Shown here: positions 1-6,869 of the stretch, one piece after another | Numbering within the stretch: position 1 is the stretch's first letter | Layout: every line of letters starts with the position of its first letter | Assembly (NCBI GenBank): GCA_030693705.1 | Contig: JAUYAB010000074.1 | Span: 1-44,769 of the forward strand | Direction of reading: 5' to 3' | Origin: Ignavibacteria bacterium | GTDB lineage: Bacteria; Bacteroidota; Ignavibacteria; Ignavibacteriales; Ignavibacteriaceae | Length of the DNA stretch: 44,769 bases | The notes under the pieces: generated by a model | What the model was told of the DNA's origin: nothing | Databases searched by the model: none | The model's input: the letters and a program-made list of their open reading frames with translations, nothing else | Translations under genes and position numbers: made by a program

Positions 1-185
1 TTGATAAACCGTTAAAACGGTTGAAATACATATAATATTATTTCATTAACACCTCGATTAATCGAGGTGTTAATGAAACAAAAGCCCAAATTGTTAACCG
101 TTTCAACGGTTTTAATTCTTTACAATTTAAAGGCGGTCAACTTGAGTTAATAAAGTTGTATTCATGCACCACTTAATCTACATCC
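1..185. repeat. Gene-free left edge with nested palindromes
   Basis: No gene is seen here. Positions 41-78 form a perfect 38-bp palindrome (arms 41-59 and 60-78, no loop). It is flanked by two smaller palindromes, AACCGTT-AA-AACGGTT at 7-22 and AACCGTT-TC-AACGGTT at 96-111, which are roughly symmetric about the same centre. The whole 7-111 stretch could therefore extrude as one nested cruciform. It lies just beyond the outer end of the leftmost attC-like site. It could be a bidirectional terminator, a protein target or the start of another cassette. The sequence does not decide between these. Confidence 0.7.
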
Positions 186-186
186 C

Positions 187-373
187 GCTAACGGCGTTGT
201 CGCTAACATGCAACCCAGAACAGCAATGCCGAATTTGTTAAACAATTATTATAATTAAAAAAAATATTCATAGCAAAACTACCTTGAACAAGTTAGCCGA
301 AACGGAACAACTAACTTATAAATCTCAAAATGTCAAATGCGAAAAAGCTGTCGCTTTGAGGCACGGGTTATAT
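187..373 (-). repeat. attC-like recombination site 1
   Basis: This long imperfect inverted repeat follows the RibD-C-like gene. Read on the minus strand it opens with ATATAAC, continues with CCGTGCCTCAAAGC and closes with GCCGTTAGCGG. That is the R''...R' layout of integron attC sites; a VCR opens with TATAACAAACGCCTCAAG. The opening box overlaps the stop codon of the gene. The interior is clearly homologous to attC-like site 5 (shared CCGAATTTGTTAAACAATT-like and ACTACCTTGAA-like blocks). The opening box complements the cassette's other end at 1139-1145 over GTTATA. Confidence 0.75.
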
Positions 374-1033
374 ATTTTTTACTTTATAAGTTACCCAAAT
401 TATACCGCCAGATAATTTCTCTATGTTAATTAATTCTATTTTTATATTTCCACATACCTCACTAAGGAGTGTGTATTGGTTTTTGCCAACAATAACTGGA
501 TGAATAAGCAAACTTATTTCGTCTACAAGTCCTTTGTTTATTAAAATGCAGTTCAGTATTCTACCTGTATCTGTCAGTATGGTTTTTGCATTATAGCGTT
601 TTGCGAGAAGGTTTAGGGCTTTATTATAATCGACATTATTCTCTCCAACAATATGATAGTCGTAATCCCGTTCTGTAAGATAATCAAGATAGTGTTTTGG
701 AGTTTTCTTGGAAACAAATACAACTATATCTCTACACAATTCAAATCTTCTATAAACATGATGCATCCCCTTTAAACTACCTTTTGTGTCAGGGATAACC
801 CACAATGGTAGATTTTTGTTTCTTTTCGGTTTCGAAAAATCACTTTTTTCTTCTTTCGGAAGCTCTGGACAGAACATTTTTATTCCTTCCTTCACCGTGT
901 TTGAACCTATGAGATGTACATCAGCCTTATAGGAACCTACTATTTGGTAATGTTTTTCCATGTCAACATCAAATCCGAGGACTGAACCATCTAAGCTTAT
1001 TGAACTATGTAAAATTACTTTTGGTTTTTTCAT
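368..1033 (-). CDS. RibD C-terminal / dihydrofolate reductase-like protein (cassette gene)
   Basis: This 221-residue protein is a stand-alone RibD-C domain, the fold shared with dihydrofolate reductase. Supporting features are the opening strand with SSISLDGSV (about residues 10-18), LIGSNTVKEG (about 41-50), a TDTGR turn (about 153-157) and DEISLLIHPVIVG near the C-terminus, the usual end of the family. No deaminase domain is present, so it is not a complete riboflavin enzyme. Family members reduce pteridine- or pyrimidine-type substrates with NAD(P)H, but the substrate here cannot be told. The stop codon lies inside the opening box of attC-like site 1, a compact arrangement usual for integron cassettes. 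The start has no strong ribosome site. The fold is fairly certain and the function is not. Confidence 0.8.
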   Translation of the reverse strand: MKKPKVILHSSISLDGSVLGFDVDMEKHYQIVGSYKADVHLIGSNTVKEGIKMFCPELPKEEKSDFSKPKRNKNLPLWVIPDTKGSLKGMHHVYRRFELCRDIVVFVSKKTPKHYLDYLTERDYDYHIVGENNVDYNKALNLLAKRYNAKTILTDTGRILNCILINKGLVDEISLLIHPVIVGKNQYTLLSEVCGNIKIELINIEKLSGGIIWVTYKVKNI

Positions 1034-1408
1034 TTTAAATTCTTTTATATAGTATTGACAGTTAACTTTTTGTTTTTTGTGTAAAGATATTTTTTTACTT
1101 TATACTTTCAACTTTTTACTTGCAGCTTGCTGCGCTAGGTATAACAGTATTGCCGATAAGCGGCGCCCAAAACAGCAATACCGACTAGTTGCAACTACTT
1201 TTATTTATAAAAATGTTTCTATGAACGAACTACCTTAAAGGGCTACTTAACTTTGTAACCACAACTTTATAATTACATAAATGCCGCACTGAAAAACAGT
1301 CTACCCGCCTTTGGCGGGCTGTCCTTGTTGAGCGGCTGGTTAGAACACGTTTTTAAGTTTTTAATTATAACGAAAAAGATTATAGTTCTTATCAAAGATA
1401 TTTCTTTT
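1034..1408. other. Intergenic stretch holding attC-like site 2
   Basis: No gene is seen. Besides the attC-like site at 1139-1346, it contains at 1097-1121 a T/A-rich motif, TACTTTATACTTTCAACTTT followed by TTACT. A close copy occurs in reverse orientation at about 42186-42225, after gcvP. Confidence 0.6.
1139..1346 (-). repeat. attC-like recombination site 2
   Basis: This site follows the two-gene methyltransferase cassette. On the minus strand it opens with GTTCTAACCAGCCGCTCAAC and closes with CTGTTATACC. Its opening GTTAGAACAC (read on the plus strand from 1339) matches, over 10 nt, the end of the same cassette at site 3 (2595-2604), as expected if the cassette once circularised. A CCCGCC-TTT-GGCGGG hairpin sits inside at 1304-1318. 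Confidence 0.75.
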
Positions 1409-1930
1409 TCAAAAAATAGTATTTTTTCGATAATCTTTAAAATCAGGGAATCTTTTATCTAACTCTATCTCTTCCAAATGTCTCCAGAATAATATGTTAC
1501 TTATAAATAAGAGAGAAAAGCAAAATGATAATAACGCACCAAAATAAATTGGAAATCCGATTGACCAAAGTATAAAACCCAAATACATTGGATGCCTTAT
1601 TTTTGAATAAATCCCTTTAGTAATAAGATCACCAGAATAATTCTCCAAAGTTTTGATAGTAAATAATGCTGTTATGAAAACAATTAATCCAATAATGGAT
1701 AAAAGAAAACCAAAATAATTTACTATAAAAGGAAGCTCGATTTTATATATATCATAACGGCACAATGAAATCCACGTGATCCATAATAAAGCCATATTAG
1801 AAAAAATGATTACGAAAGTCAAATTATTGGGCTTCAATATTTTTTTATGTTTTAATATTTCGTAAGTAGATCTAATGATATGAGTGATGATACACACTGA
1901 CAATAAAATGATAAATATTTGCTTATCCAT
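1409..1930 (-). CDS. Isoprenylcysteine carboxyl methyltransferase-like membrane protein (cassette gene)
   Basis: This integral membrane protein of 173 residues resembles the ICMT/PEMT methyltransferase family. It has about four to five hydrophobic segments and then the family signature IRHPMYLGF, followed by EEIELDKRFPDFKDYRK, which together form the SAM-binding C-terminal part. A longer reading would start at 1951, but ATG 1930 has GAGGGAG at a good distance upstream and is preferred. The stop of the upstream partner is only 13 nt before this start, so the pair is probably co-transcribed and coupled. In bacteria such proteins methylate lipids, small molecules or unknown acceptors. No prenylated protein target is implied. 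Substrate unknown. Confidence 0.75.
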   Translation of the reverse strand: MDKQIFIILLSVCIITHIIRSTYEILKHKKILKPNNLTFVIIFSNMALLWITWISLCRYDIYKIELPFIVNYFGFLLSIIGLIVFITALFTIKTLENYSGDLITKGIYSKIRHPMYLGFILWSIGFPIYFGALLSFCFSLLFISNILFWRHLEEIELDKRFPDFKDYRKNTIF

Positions 1931-1943
1931 ATTTCTATCTCCC

Positions 1944-2564
1944 TCAAGCATTTTTATTCTTGGTAAATGGGATTAACATTGGCACTTCTTTTTGATACTT
2001 TACATAAGCATCTCCAAATTCTAATACTAATTTTTTCTCCTCTAAGAAGGTGCCGATGATGACATAGATTGTTAATATAACGTTCACTATAATATCAATT
2101 CTTTTAAAGGTTTGACTCCATAAATAAATTATAAGACATAAATACATTGGATGTCTTATCACACCTAAAAGTCCATTCTTTTTGATTTCATCTGAAGGAT
2201 TTACTTTTTTTACTTTTCCGAAATTTAGTATTTGACGGATTCCGAAAAACGAAAGAGAATCATAATTGAAGAAAAATGCCCAAAAGAATATTAGTAATGA
2301 ACCATACATTAATATATAGCGGATTATTGACCAGGGTGAACTGTATGATATTATAATCTCATTATCTAACTGAGAAGTAAAATTGATTAGTAAAACAAGC
2401 AAGACCAAAGAAAACAACACATAAAAAAGTCTGTAGAAAGCATAATAGTTCTTTAATAAGCGAGTAATAGTATTTGTAAATCTTATGCTGATTAAAAAGC
2501 TATGCATAGCGCAGTATACGATCCACAATAATGAAAGGATTAAATATTTCATCACTTGCCTCAA
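1944..2564 (-). CDS. NnrU/ICMT-like membrane methyltransferase-type protein (cassette gene)
   Basis: This 206-residue membrane protein has about six hydrophobic segments and a C-terminal signature GVIRHPMYLCL, then FLEEKKLVLEFGDAYVKYQ, the same SAM-binding layout as the gene that follows. The long N-terminal half with several membrane spans and the WSxxRY element recall the NnrU branch of the family. It shares the HPMYL motif with its neighbour but is otherwise well diverged, so the two are not a recent duplication. Both sit in one cassette between attC-like sites 2 and 3, suggesting a two-protein function that moves together. The acceptor substrate is unknown. Confidence 0.7.
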   Translation of the reverse strand: MRQVMKYLILSLLWIVYCAMHSFLISIRFTNTITRLLKNYYAFYRLFYVLFSLVLLVLLINFTSQLDNEIIISYSSPWSIIRYILMYGSLLIFFWAFFFNYDSLSFFGIRQILNFGKVKKVNPSDEIKKNGLLGVIRHPMYLCLIIYLWSQTFKRIDIIVNVILTIYVIIGTFLEEKKLVLEFGDAYVKYQKEVPMLIPFTKNKNA

Positions 2565-2596
2565 CCTTTTTTATATTGATAGTTTTATTTTCTAGT

Positions 2597-2790
2597 GTTC
2601 TAACGACGTTGCCGATAAGCGGCGCCCCAAAACAAGGATGCCGAACAATACCTACAACTTTTTATTTATTAAAAAATATTTTTTTACAAAACAACTTTGA
2701 ACAAATAATTTTACACGGAACAACAAAGCCAATAACTACAAAAATGCCGAATGTGAAAAAAGCAGTCAGCTTGAACCGCTAGTTAGCTGC
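2597..2790 (-). repeat. attC-like recombination site 3
   Basis: On the minus strand it opens with CAGCTAACTAGCGGTTCAAGC and closes with CGGCAACGTCGTTAGAAC. The inner part, with CCGATAAGCGGCGCC on the plus strand, is shared with site 2. The small plus-strand reading frame at 2531-2782 runs through this repeat and is not a gene. Its opening box (GTTAGCTGC on the plus strand) does not match the other end of the TPR cassette at site 4, the one clear exception in the array. Confidence 0.75.
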
Positions 2791-2851
2791 ATAAACCGTT
2801 ACATTAAAGAAGGTGTTATTAATCTTCTGCATTTATATAATGATGTTAGCT

Positions 2852-3229
2852 TCATTTATTTTTAGACCACCACTTGCCAATACTTTCTTTTTTATTTATT
2901 GCATCATAATTAAATTCTATATCTTCCAGAACTTCAATATCAAGTGAACCATCTTCATAAAAACCTTTTGCAATTTCTAATGCTTTTTCCATAAACCATA
3001 ATGCTTTTTCATATTCATTAAAGTAATAATATATATATGCTAACCCTTCATAGCCAGCGTGATGTTCCGGTTGAGCTAACATTACTTTTTTAAACCTAAC
3101 TTCAGCTTCTTTGTAATTATCACTACGAAGTAATTTATAACCTTCATTTTCCCAAAGAATATTATCATCTTCTTCAAAAGGAACAATTTCTGGAAATTCT
3201 TTTCTTATCTCATCAAAATATTTTGACAT
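2852..3229 (-). CDS. Small tetratricopeptide-repeat protein (cassette gene)
   Basis: This acidic, soluble protein of 125 residues carries two recognisable TPR units. One is near residues 25-60 (GYKLLRSDNYKEAEVRFKKV, with the usual small residue and aromatic spacing), the next near 58-92 (GYEGLAYIYYYFNEYEKALW). TPRs are helical scaffolds that bind other proteins, and no partner is visible. No signal peptide or membrane span is present, so it should be cytoplasmic. It forms its own cassette between attC-like sites 3 and 4. TPR genes are commonly found as integron cargo of unknown role. Confidence 0.75.
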   Translation of the reverse strand: MSKYFDEIRKEFPEIVPFEEDDNILWENEGYKLLRSDNYKEAEVRFKKVMLAQPEHHAGYEGLAYIYYYFNEYEKALWFMEKALEIAKGFYEDGSLDIEVLEDIEFNYDAINKKESIGKWWSKNK

Positions 3230-3292
3230 ATTTTATTCTAATCTGTTAATTAATTGTAAAAAATAATTATTTAATTGTTTACTTATTTGGAA

Positions 3293-3391
3293 CCCTTAAC
3301 ACAAAACAGCCGAACAAAAAAGCTCAACCCGAAAACACCAATACCGCCGCACCGTTTAAGCGGTCGGGGTTGAGGCGCGGGTTATGTTGCC
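3293..3391 (-). repeat. Short attC-like recombination site 4
   Basis: This is a shorter (about 100 bp) and more degenerate relative of the other sites. The gene-proximal end is well kept (plus strand GGTTGAGGCGCGGGTTATGTTGCC region, 3370-3391). The distal end is weak (CCCTTAACAC, 3293-3302). Its proximal box GTTATGTTGCC matches the other end of the same cassette at 4014-4024 over 11 nt. The distal box does not match the TPR cassette, so an internal deletion or cassette fusion probably happened here. Confidence 0.6.
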
Positions 3392-3417
3392 ATTACATTT
3401 TGCTTTTACGATCTTTT

Positions 3418-3960
3418 CTAAAAACTGTTTGGCATATTGTAAACGAAATCAATGTGCCGGCTTTTATTTTTTAATATTTTGATAAAATTATTCGATTCTT
3501 CTCGATATTCTATCCAATAATCTTCATGTAAATTATTTTTTGTGAAATTTATAAACCGATTTGTTGTTATAGCTAATTTTGAATCAAAAATCGTCCAACA
3601 AGTACCCAACTCATCTTGATAATTGTCGAAAACGAGTTTGAGTAAATACAAAAGTAAATCAGCTTCTAATTTTAAGTCTTTTGTAATATTCCTGAAGTTG
3701 TTAATTGTCTTCACTGATTTACTGATTGCATTAGCCAATTGCCTTTGAACTACACCATTTCTTAATTTATAAAAATGAATTTCGATCTGCTCTTTTGAAT
3801 CTTCAAATAGACTCATAGCTGATTCATTTTTAACATATTCAAAACAAAGAGTGTCATACATTTCTTTATTCTTTTTAGAAAAACGTAAAACTATTTTTTC
3901 TAATTCATTCTTATCCAAAGCGCTTATTGCTTCTTTAAATTCAGTGTTTAATTTAGCCAT
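3418..3960 (-). CDS. Unknown soluble protein (cassette gene)
   Basis: This 180-residue protein is not recognised with confidence. The N-terminal 30 residues (MAKLNTEFKEAISALDKNEL and the KIVLRFSKKNKEMYD that follows) are charged and helical and look like the start of a Bacteroidota family annotated DUF6155. That is a resemblance from memory, not a test. The rest is predicted helical, with no signal peptide, no membrane span and no catalytic motif I can name. It occupies one cassette, with attC-like site 4 downstream and site 5 upstream, and no good ribosome site precedes the ATG. A reading frame on the opposite strand overlaps its 5' end but is a shadow. Confidence 0.6.
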   Translation of the reverse strand: MAKLNTEFKEAISALDKNELEKIVLRFSKKNKEMYDTLCFEYVKNESAMSLFEDSKEQIEIHFYKLRNGVVQRQLANAISKSVKTINNFRNITKDLKLEADLLLYLLKLVFDNYQDELGTCWTIFDSKLAITTNRFINFTKNNLHEDYWIEYREESNNFIKILKNKSRHIDFVYNMPNSF

Positions 3961-4017
3961 AACATTATATTATTTTCAAAAACTAATATTTTACATCACC
4001 GACTCATTTATCCGGCA

Positions 4018-4206
4018 ACATAACGACGTTGTGCCTAAGCCGAAGCCCATAACTACAATGCCGTATTTGTTAAACAATTTTTATAATTACAAAAAACTTT
4101 CACAGCACAACTACCTTGAATAAGAAACTTGAAACGGAACGACAAACCCGAAAAACTTAAAAATCCCGAAAGCGATTACGCTGTCGCCTTGAGCCTCTTG
4201 TTATAC
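4018..4206 (-). repeat. attC-like recombination site 5
   Basis: On the minus strand it opens with CGTATAACAAGAGGCTCAAG, very like the opening of a Vibrio repeat, and closes with CAACGTCGTTATGTTG. Interior blocks are shared with site 1. The opening box overlaps the stop codon of the gene at 4201. GTTATACGTTT at 4200-4210 matches the other cassette end at 4855-4865 over 11 nt. Confidence 0.8.
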
Positions 4207-4830
4207 GTTTTGATTAATATTTACGACTATTTTCGCAAAATGAAATTCATCGATTTTCTTTGTAATATCTTCGGCGTTTTCAATTAGATTCACTAATCCA
4301 TTTCTTGAAATTACTTCTTTCATATCTATCATAAAATTTAGATAATTCTCTGGCTTTTCACCATTTCCGATTCTTGATACTAAATTCAAATTTCTTAACG
4401 TCTTTCTGATTTTAGTATCCCACATAATAAATAATTTTGTATTGAGCAGACTTAATGCTTTACTTGCCCCAGTTTGCCCAAAAATAATTTTAAAATTGCC
4501 AAATACCTCTAATATTCTTTGATGAACACCCTCATTGAAATCTATAATGCTATAAGACTCTAAATACTTGAGATTATCTTTATTGGTTCGTAATAAATTT
4601 TCAATAATTGGTTTCGTCAATTTCTTAGTTATGGGTGAAGCAAAATTCCAACAGTATAATAGAAGCAAAATTCCTTCGATAGTTTTATTATTATAATACC
4701 AGTTTTCTATATCAGTTTCTTTGGCTTTATCTATCAAACTCAATGATAAATCATAACAGAAAGCTCTTGGTTCATTTGCGTAGAACTCCTCAATTCTTTG
4801 AGGAAAATCAGAATAAAATTCATCTTCCAT
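4201..4830 (-). CDS. Unknown helical protein with ASKxLxLLNxxLFxMWD motif (cassette gene)
   Basis: This 209-residue soluble protein is not assigned. It is mostly helical, with LLLLYCWNFAS near residues 54-64 and a striking block TGASKALSLLNTKLFIMWDT followed by KIRKTL near residues 118-144. Similar 'all-in-one-pot' helical blocks with a final W-D occur in uncharacterised bacterial proteins related to helix-hairpin-helix glycosylase folds, but the catalytic residues of that fold cannot be pointed to here. The start is supported by AAGGTG about 10 nt upstream. Its TAA lies within the opening box of attC-like site 5. Function unknown. Confidence 0.65.
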   Translation of the reverse strand: MEDEFYSDFPQRIEEFYANEPRAFCYDLSLSLIDKAKETDIENWYYNNKTIEGILLLLYCWNFASPITKKLTKPIIENLLRTNKDNLKYLESYSIIDFNEGVHQRILEVFGNFKIIFGQTGASKALSLLNTKLFIMWDTKIRKTLRNLNLVSRIGNGEKPENYLNFMIDMKEVISRNGLVNLIENAEDITKKIDEFHFAKIVVNINQNV

Positions 4831-4858
4831 TTTAATTCACCTTGTATTTTGCTTAAAC

Positions 4859-5035
4859 GTATAACGGCGTTGCAACTAAAGCGCTGCCCAGAAAAACATT
4901 ACAGAACTGAAAAGCCAACGCCAATAATTATTTATTAATTTATTTTGTTTACTACACTCAAAGAGCGACTAACTTTTGTAATGCAACATTTCAATTACAC
5001 AATTGCCGCAACCTTTAAAGCAGTGCGGGTTAGGT
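4859..5035 (-). repeat. attC-like recombination site 6
   Basis: The distal end on the minus strand is GCAACGCCGTTATACGTTT. The proximal end lies at GGTTAGGTAGCC on the plus strand (5028-5039). That box matches the other end of the lipoprotein cassette at site 7 in 10 of 12 positions, which fixes the boundary. The alternative box GTTGATC at 5041 fits worse. Confidence 0.7.
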
Positions 5036-5045
5036 AGCCAGTTGA

Positions 5046-5453
5046 TCATTGTTTACGAACATTGCCATTTTTGTCTCTTACAAAAACAATATGAAAATCA
5101 CTTGTGATCCCATCTAAGCATCTGTAGTGAAAAGGAGAAATTGATACTCCCTCGATAACAATCAATGATTGTCTATTTGATCCATAAAAGCTAGCAACTG
5201 GTTCAGAAGTATTTTTGACTTCAAACGGACCTACACTATAATCAGGATTATGTCCTTCATTATAAAACCTAACGTAACAACCATTAATTGGATTTCCATT
5301 CTCATCAACAACATTAACATACAATGAAATATAAGGTATGTGGACTGTATCAATCTGTTTAGTTAAAGGTGCATTTTTATGGTAGCCACAACAGCTATTT
5401 AAAACAAAACCAAGAAGAATCAACAAAAAGCATTTCACAATTATTTTTTTCAT
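5046..5453 (-). CDS. Small lipoprotein with Ig-like domain (cassette gene)
   Basis: This 135-residue protein starts with a basic N-terminus, a hydrophobic stretch and the lipobox VLNSC (Cys at about residue 21), so it should be lipid-anchored outside the cytoplasm. The remainder looks like one beta-sandwich: LYVNVVDENGNPINGCYVRF is the typical opening of a carboxypeptidase-regulatory or Big-type domain. AAGGAG lies about 10 nt upstream of the ATG and supports the start. It is alone in its cassette between attC-like sites 6 and 7. Lipoproteins and other exported proteins are frequent cassette cargo. The role here is unknown. Confidence 0.7.
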   Translation of the reverse strand: MKKIIVKCFLLILLGFVLNSCCGYHKNAPLTKQIDTVHIPYISLYVNVVDENGNPINGCYVRFYNEGHNPDYSVGPFEVKNTSEPVASFYGSNRQSLIVIEGVSISPFHYRCLDGITSDFHIVFVRDKNGNVRKQ

Positions 5454-5510
5454 TGATGATCTCTCCTTACTGAAAAGATATAGTTTTTTTCATTTGAGAA
5501 ACTTTTGACT

Positions 5511-5697
5511 ACTTAACAGCGTTGCGGGTAAACTGCCGCCAAACACAACTCCGTTTATTTTGTTAAATATATTTTTAATTAAAACTTACTTTCGCAACAT
5601 CACTTCAGCCAAAAGGATAAGCTGCAAAAAAGTACAAACTTAAAAACACAACCAAACCCGATTAATACTCGCGGTCAGTTTGACCCGCAGGTTATGT
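5511..5697 (-). repeat. attC-like recombination site 7
   Basis: On the minus strand it opens with AACATAACCTGCGGGTCAAAC and closes with CAACGCTGTTAAGTAG. The opening box GTTATGTTTC (plus strand 5691-5700) is found again, inverted, at 6343-6352 upstream of the gene of this cassette. That places the outer boundary of the first cassette there. Confidence 0.75.
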
Positions 5698-5698
5698 T

Positions 5699-6328
5699 TC
5701 ACTCAATATAACCGCAATGGTAAATGAATTTAGAAAATGAGAAATTTCCAAAATCATATGAAATATCAATTCTTAATCCGTTAGTATTATAATCCTCATA
5801 AAAGCTAATAAAATCAACCCCTTCCCAATTATATAGTAATCTTAGTGAGAAACGATCCAATTGATATTTTAAGCCAATATTTCCAGCTCCACGGATTCCT
5901 AAACTTTTTTTCGTGATTAAATAATCAGTATCAATACCAAGACTTAACATTAAATTCTTATATAAAATAATTTCTACTCGTGAATTTGGAATTCCTTGAA
6001 GAAAAACGCTAAGTAGTGGTAATCCACCTCCACTATTCACCATTTGCCCATTGTTTGTTAAGGTTGATAAGCACCATATTATTGGGTTAAGTGAAAATAT
6101 TAATTCTGAACTATTTATCCGATTTTCAATTATTGCAAAACTAAAAGACGACATCTCAAAAAATAGTGATTCAGCACCTTCGAAATCCGTGTTTCTAGAA
6201 ACACTAAATTTTACATTGAAGTCATTTCTAAAAGAATGTTGAATAATAAGTGGATACTCCTTCTTAAGATACTGGGCATCTACATTACAACTAATATAAA
6301 GTACCAATAGCAACATATATTTTTTCAT
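5699..6328 (-). CDS. Exported beta-barrel-like protein (cassette gene)
   Basis: This 209-residue protein begins with a short signal peptide (MKKYMLLLVLYISCNVDAQ, cleavage probably after VDA). It then alternates polar and hydrophobic residues in short strands and closes with an aromatic-rich end, as in small outer-membrane barrels (LRLLYNWEGVDF, GLRIDISYDFGNFSF). A Cys at about residue 14 does not sit in a good lipobox. No family can be named. It is the first cassette of the array counted from the birA side, with the putative insertion boundary about 20 nt upstream of its start. No clear ribosome site is seen. Function unknown, location probably outer membrane. Confidence 0.6.
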   Translation of the reverse strand: MKKYMLLLVLYISCNVDAQYLKKEYPLIIQHSFRNDFNVKFSVSRNTDFEGAESLFFEMSSFSFAIIENRINSSELIFSLNPIIWCLSTLTNNGQMVNSGGGLPLLSVFLQGIPNSRVEIILYKNLMLSLGIDTDYLITKKSLGIRGAGNIGLKYQLDRFSLRLLYNWEGVDFISFYEDYNTNGLRIDISYDFGNFSFSKFIYHCGYIE

Positions 6329-6342
6329 AATAATAACAGAAA

Positions 6343-6378
6343 CATAACTATTAATTCTTCTGCACTGAATTAGTTATT
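6343..6378 (-). other. Putative attI or outer cassette boundary
   Basis: GAAACATAAC at 6343-6352 is the exact inverse complement of the GTTATGTTTC box at attC-like site 7, so it should be where the first cassette joined its insertion site. It is followed by a hairpin, ATAACTATTAATTC at 6348-6361 pairing with GAATTAGTTAT at 6371-6381 around a short loop. No integrase gene lies on either strand beyond it. It may be an attI remnant or the stub of an older attC. Confidence 0.45.
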
Positions 6379-6869
6379 TGGGAATACATACCTGTGTGCA
6401 GTTGCATCCACCAAAGGCGGACAGGTATATGTAGTCCAATTGTTTTGTTTTGTTTGTACGTTGGCTGTCATATTCGGAAATGACAAAAGGGGAGAGTGCA
6501 AAACCTCGCTTGCAGTTTTTTTCCTATGTAACACTAATTCAGAAATAGAACCTCCGAATTTTATAGTTATTTGTCCATGCCAAATTAAAAACGTTTTTTG
6601 TTATTCCCAAACATCAATTCAAAATATTTTTATAATTGTTGCGCTTTCATCTGCGCCCCTCTGCAAACTCTGCGCTAAAAAGAAACTAACCATAAGGAGC
6701 ATAAAATTTTTTCACAATGCCCACAATGAATTTTTGTTACCTACTTCCCGTCCATTCTGTTTTCTCTGCTTTAGAAAACTAACCGCTTAGTGAACAAAGA
6801 CTGCAAGGGTTTTCGCTAATTTATATTCTCATTTCTTCGTTAATGAGCTGAATATGCGCTTTTCATCCA
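6379..6869. other. Gene-poor stretch between cassette array and 21-bp repeats
   Basis: A plus-strand reading frame at 6440-6790 exists but has low-complexity cysteine- and phenylalanine-rich composition, no ribosome site and no family features, so it is not called. The stretch includes an imperfect inverted pair around ACAGGTATATG (about 6387-6431) and scraps of the CGCTTTGCG-type intergenic repeats also seen near 17.8 kb. Nothing else is recognised. Confidence 0.5.

Noticed and set aside
130-165. GGCGGTCAACTTGAG... as the end of an eighth attC
   Set aside because: It resembles the ends of sites 4 and 7, but its box does not match the partner expected from site 1 (GTTAGCG), and there is no room for a cassette between them.
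2531-2782. 83-codon plus-strand frame
   Set aside because: It lies over the end of the methyltransferase gene and attC-like site 3; no ribosome site or family features.
5041-5047. GTTGATC as the proximal box of attC-like site 6
   Set aside because: GGTTAGGTAGCC at 5028-5039 matches the other cassette end much better, so the boundary was moved there.
6440-6790. 116-codon plus-strand frame
   Set aside because: Composition is Cys/Phe-rich and low in information, runs into known intergenic scraps, and has no start signal.
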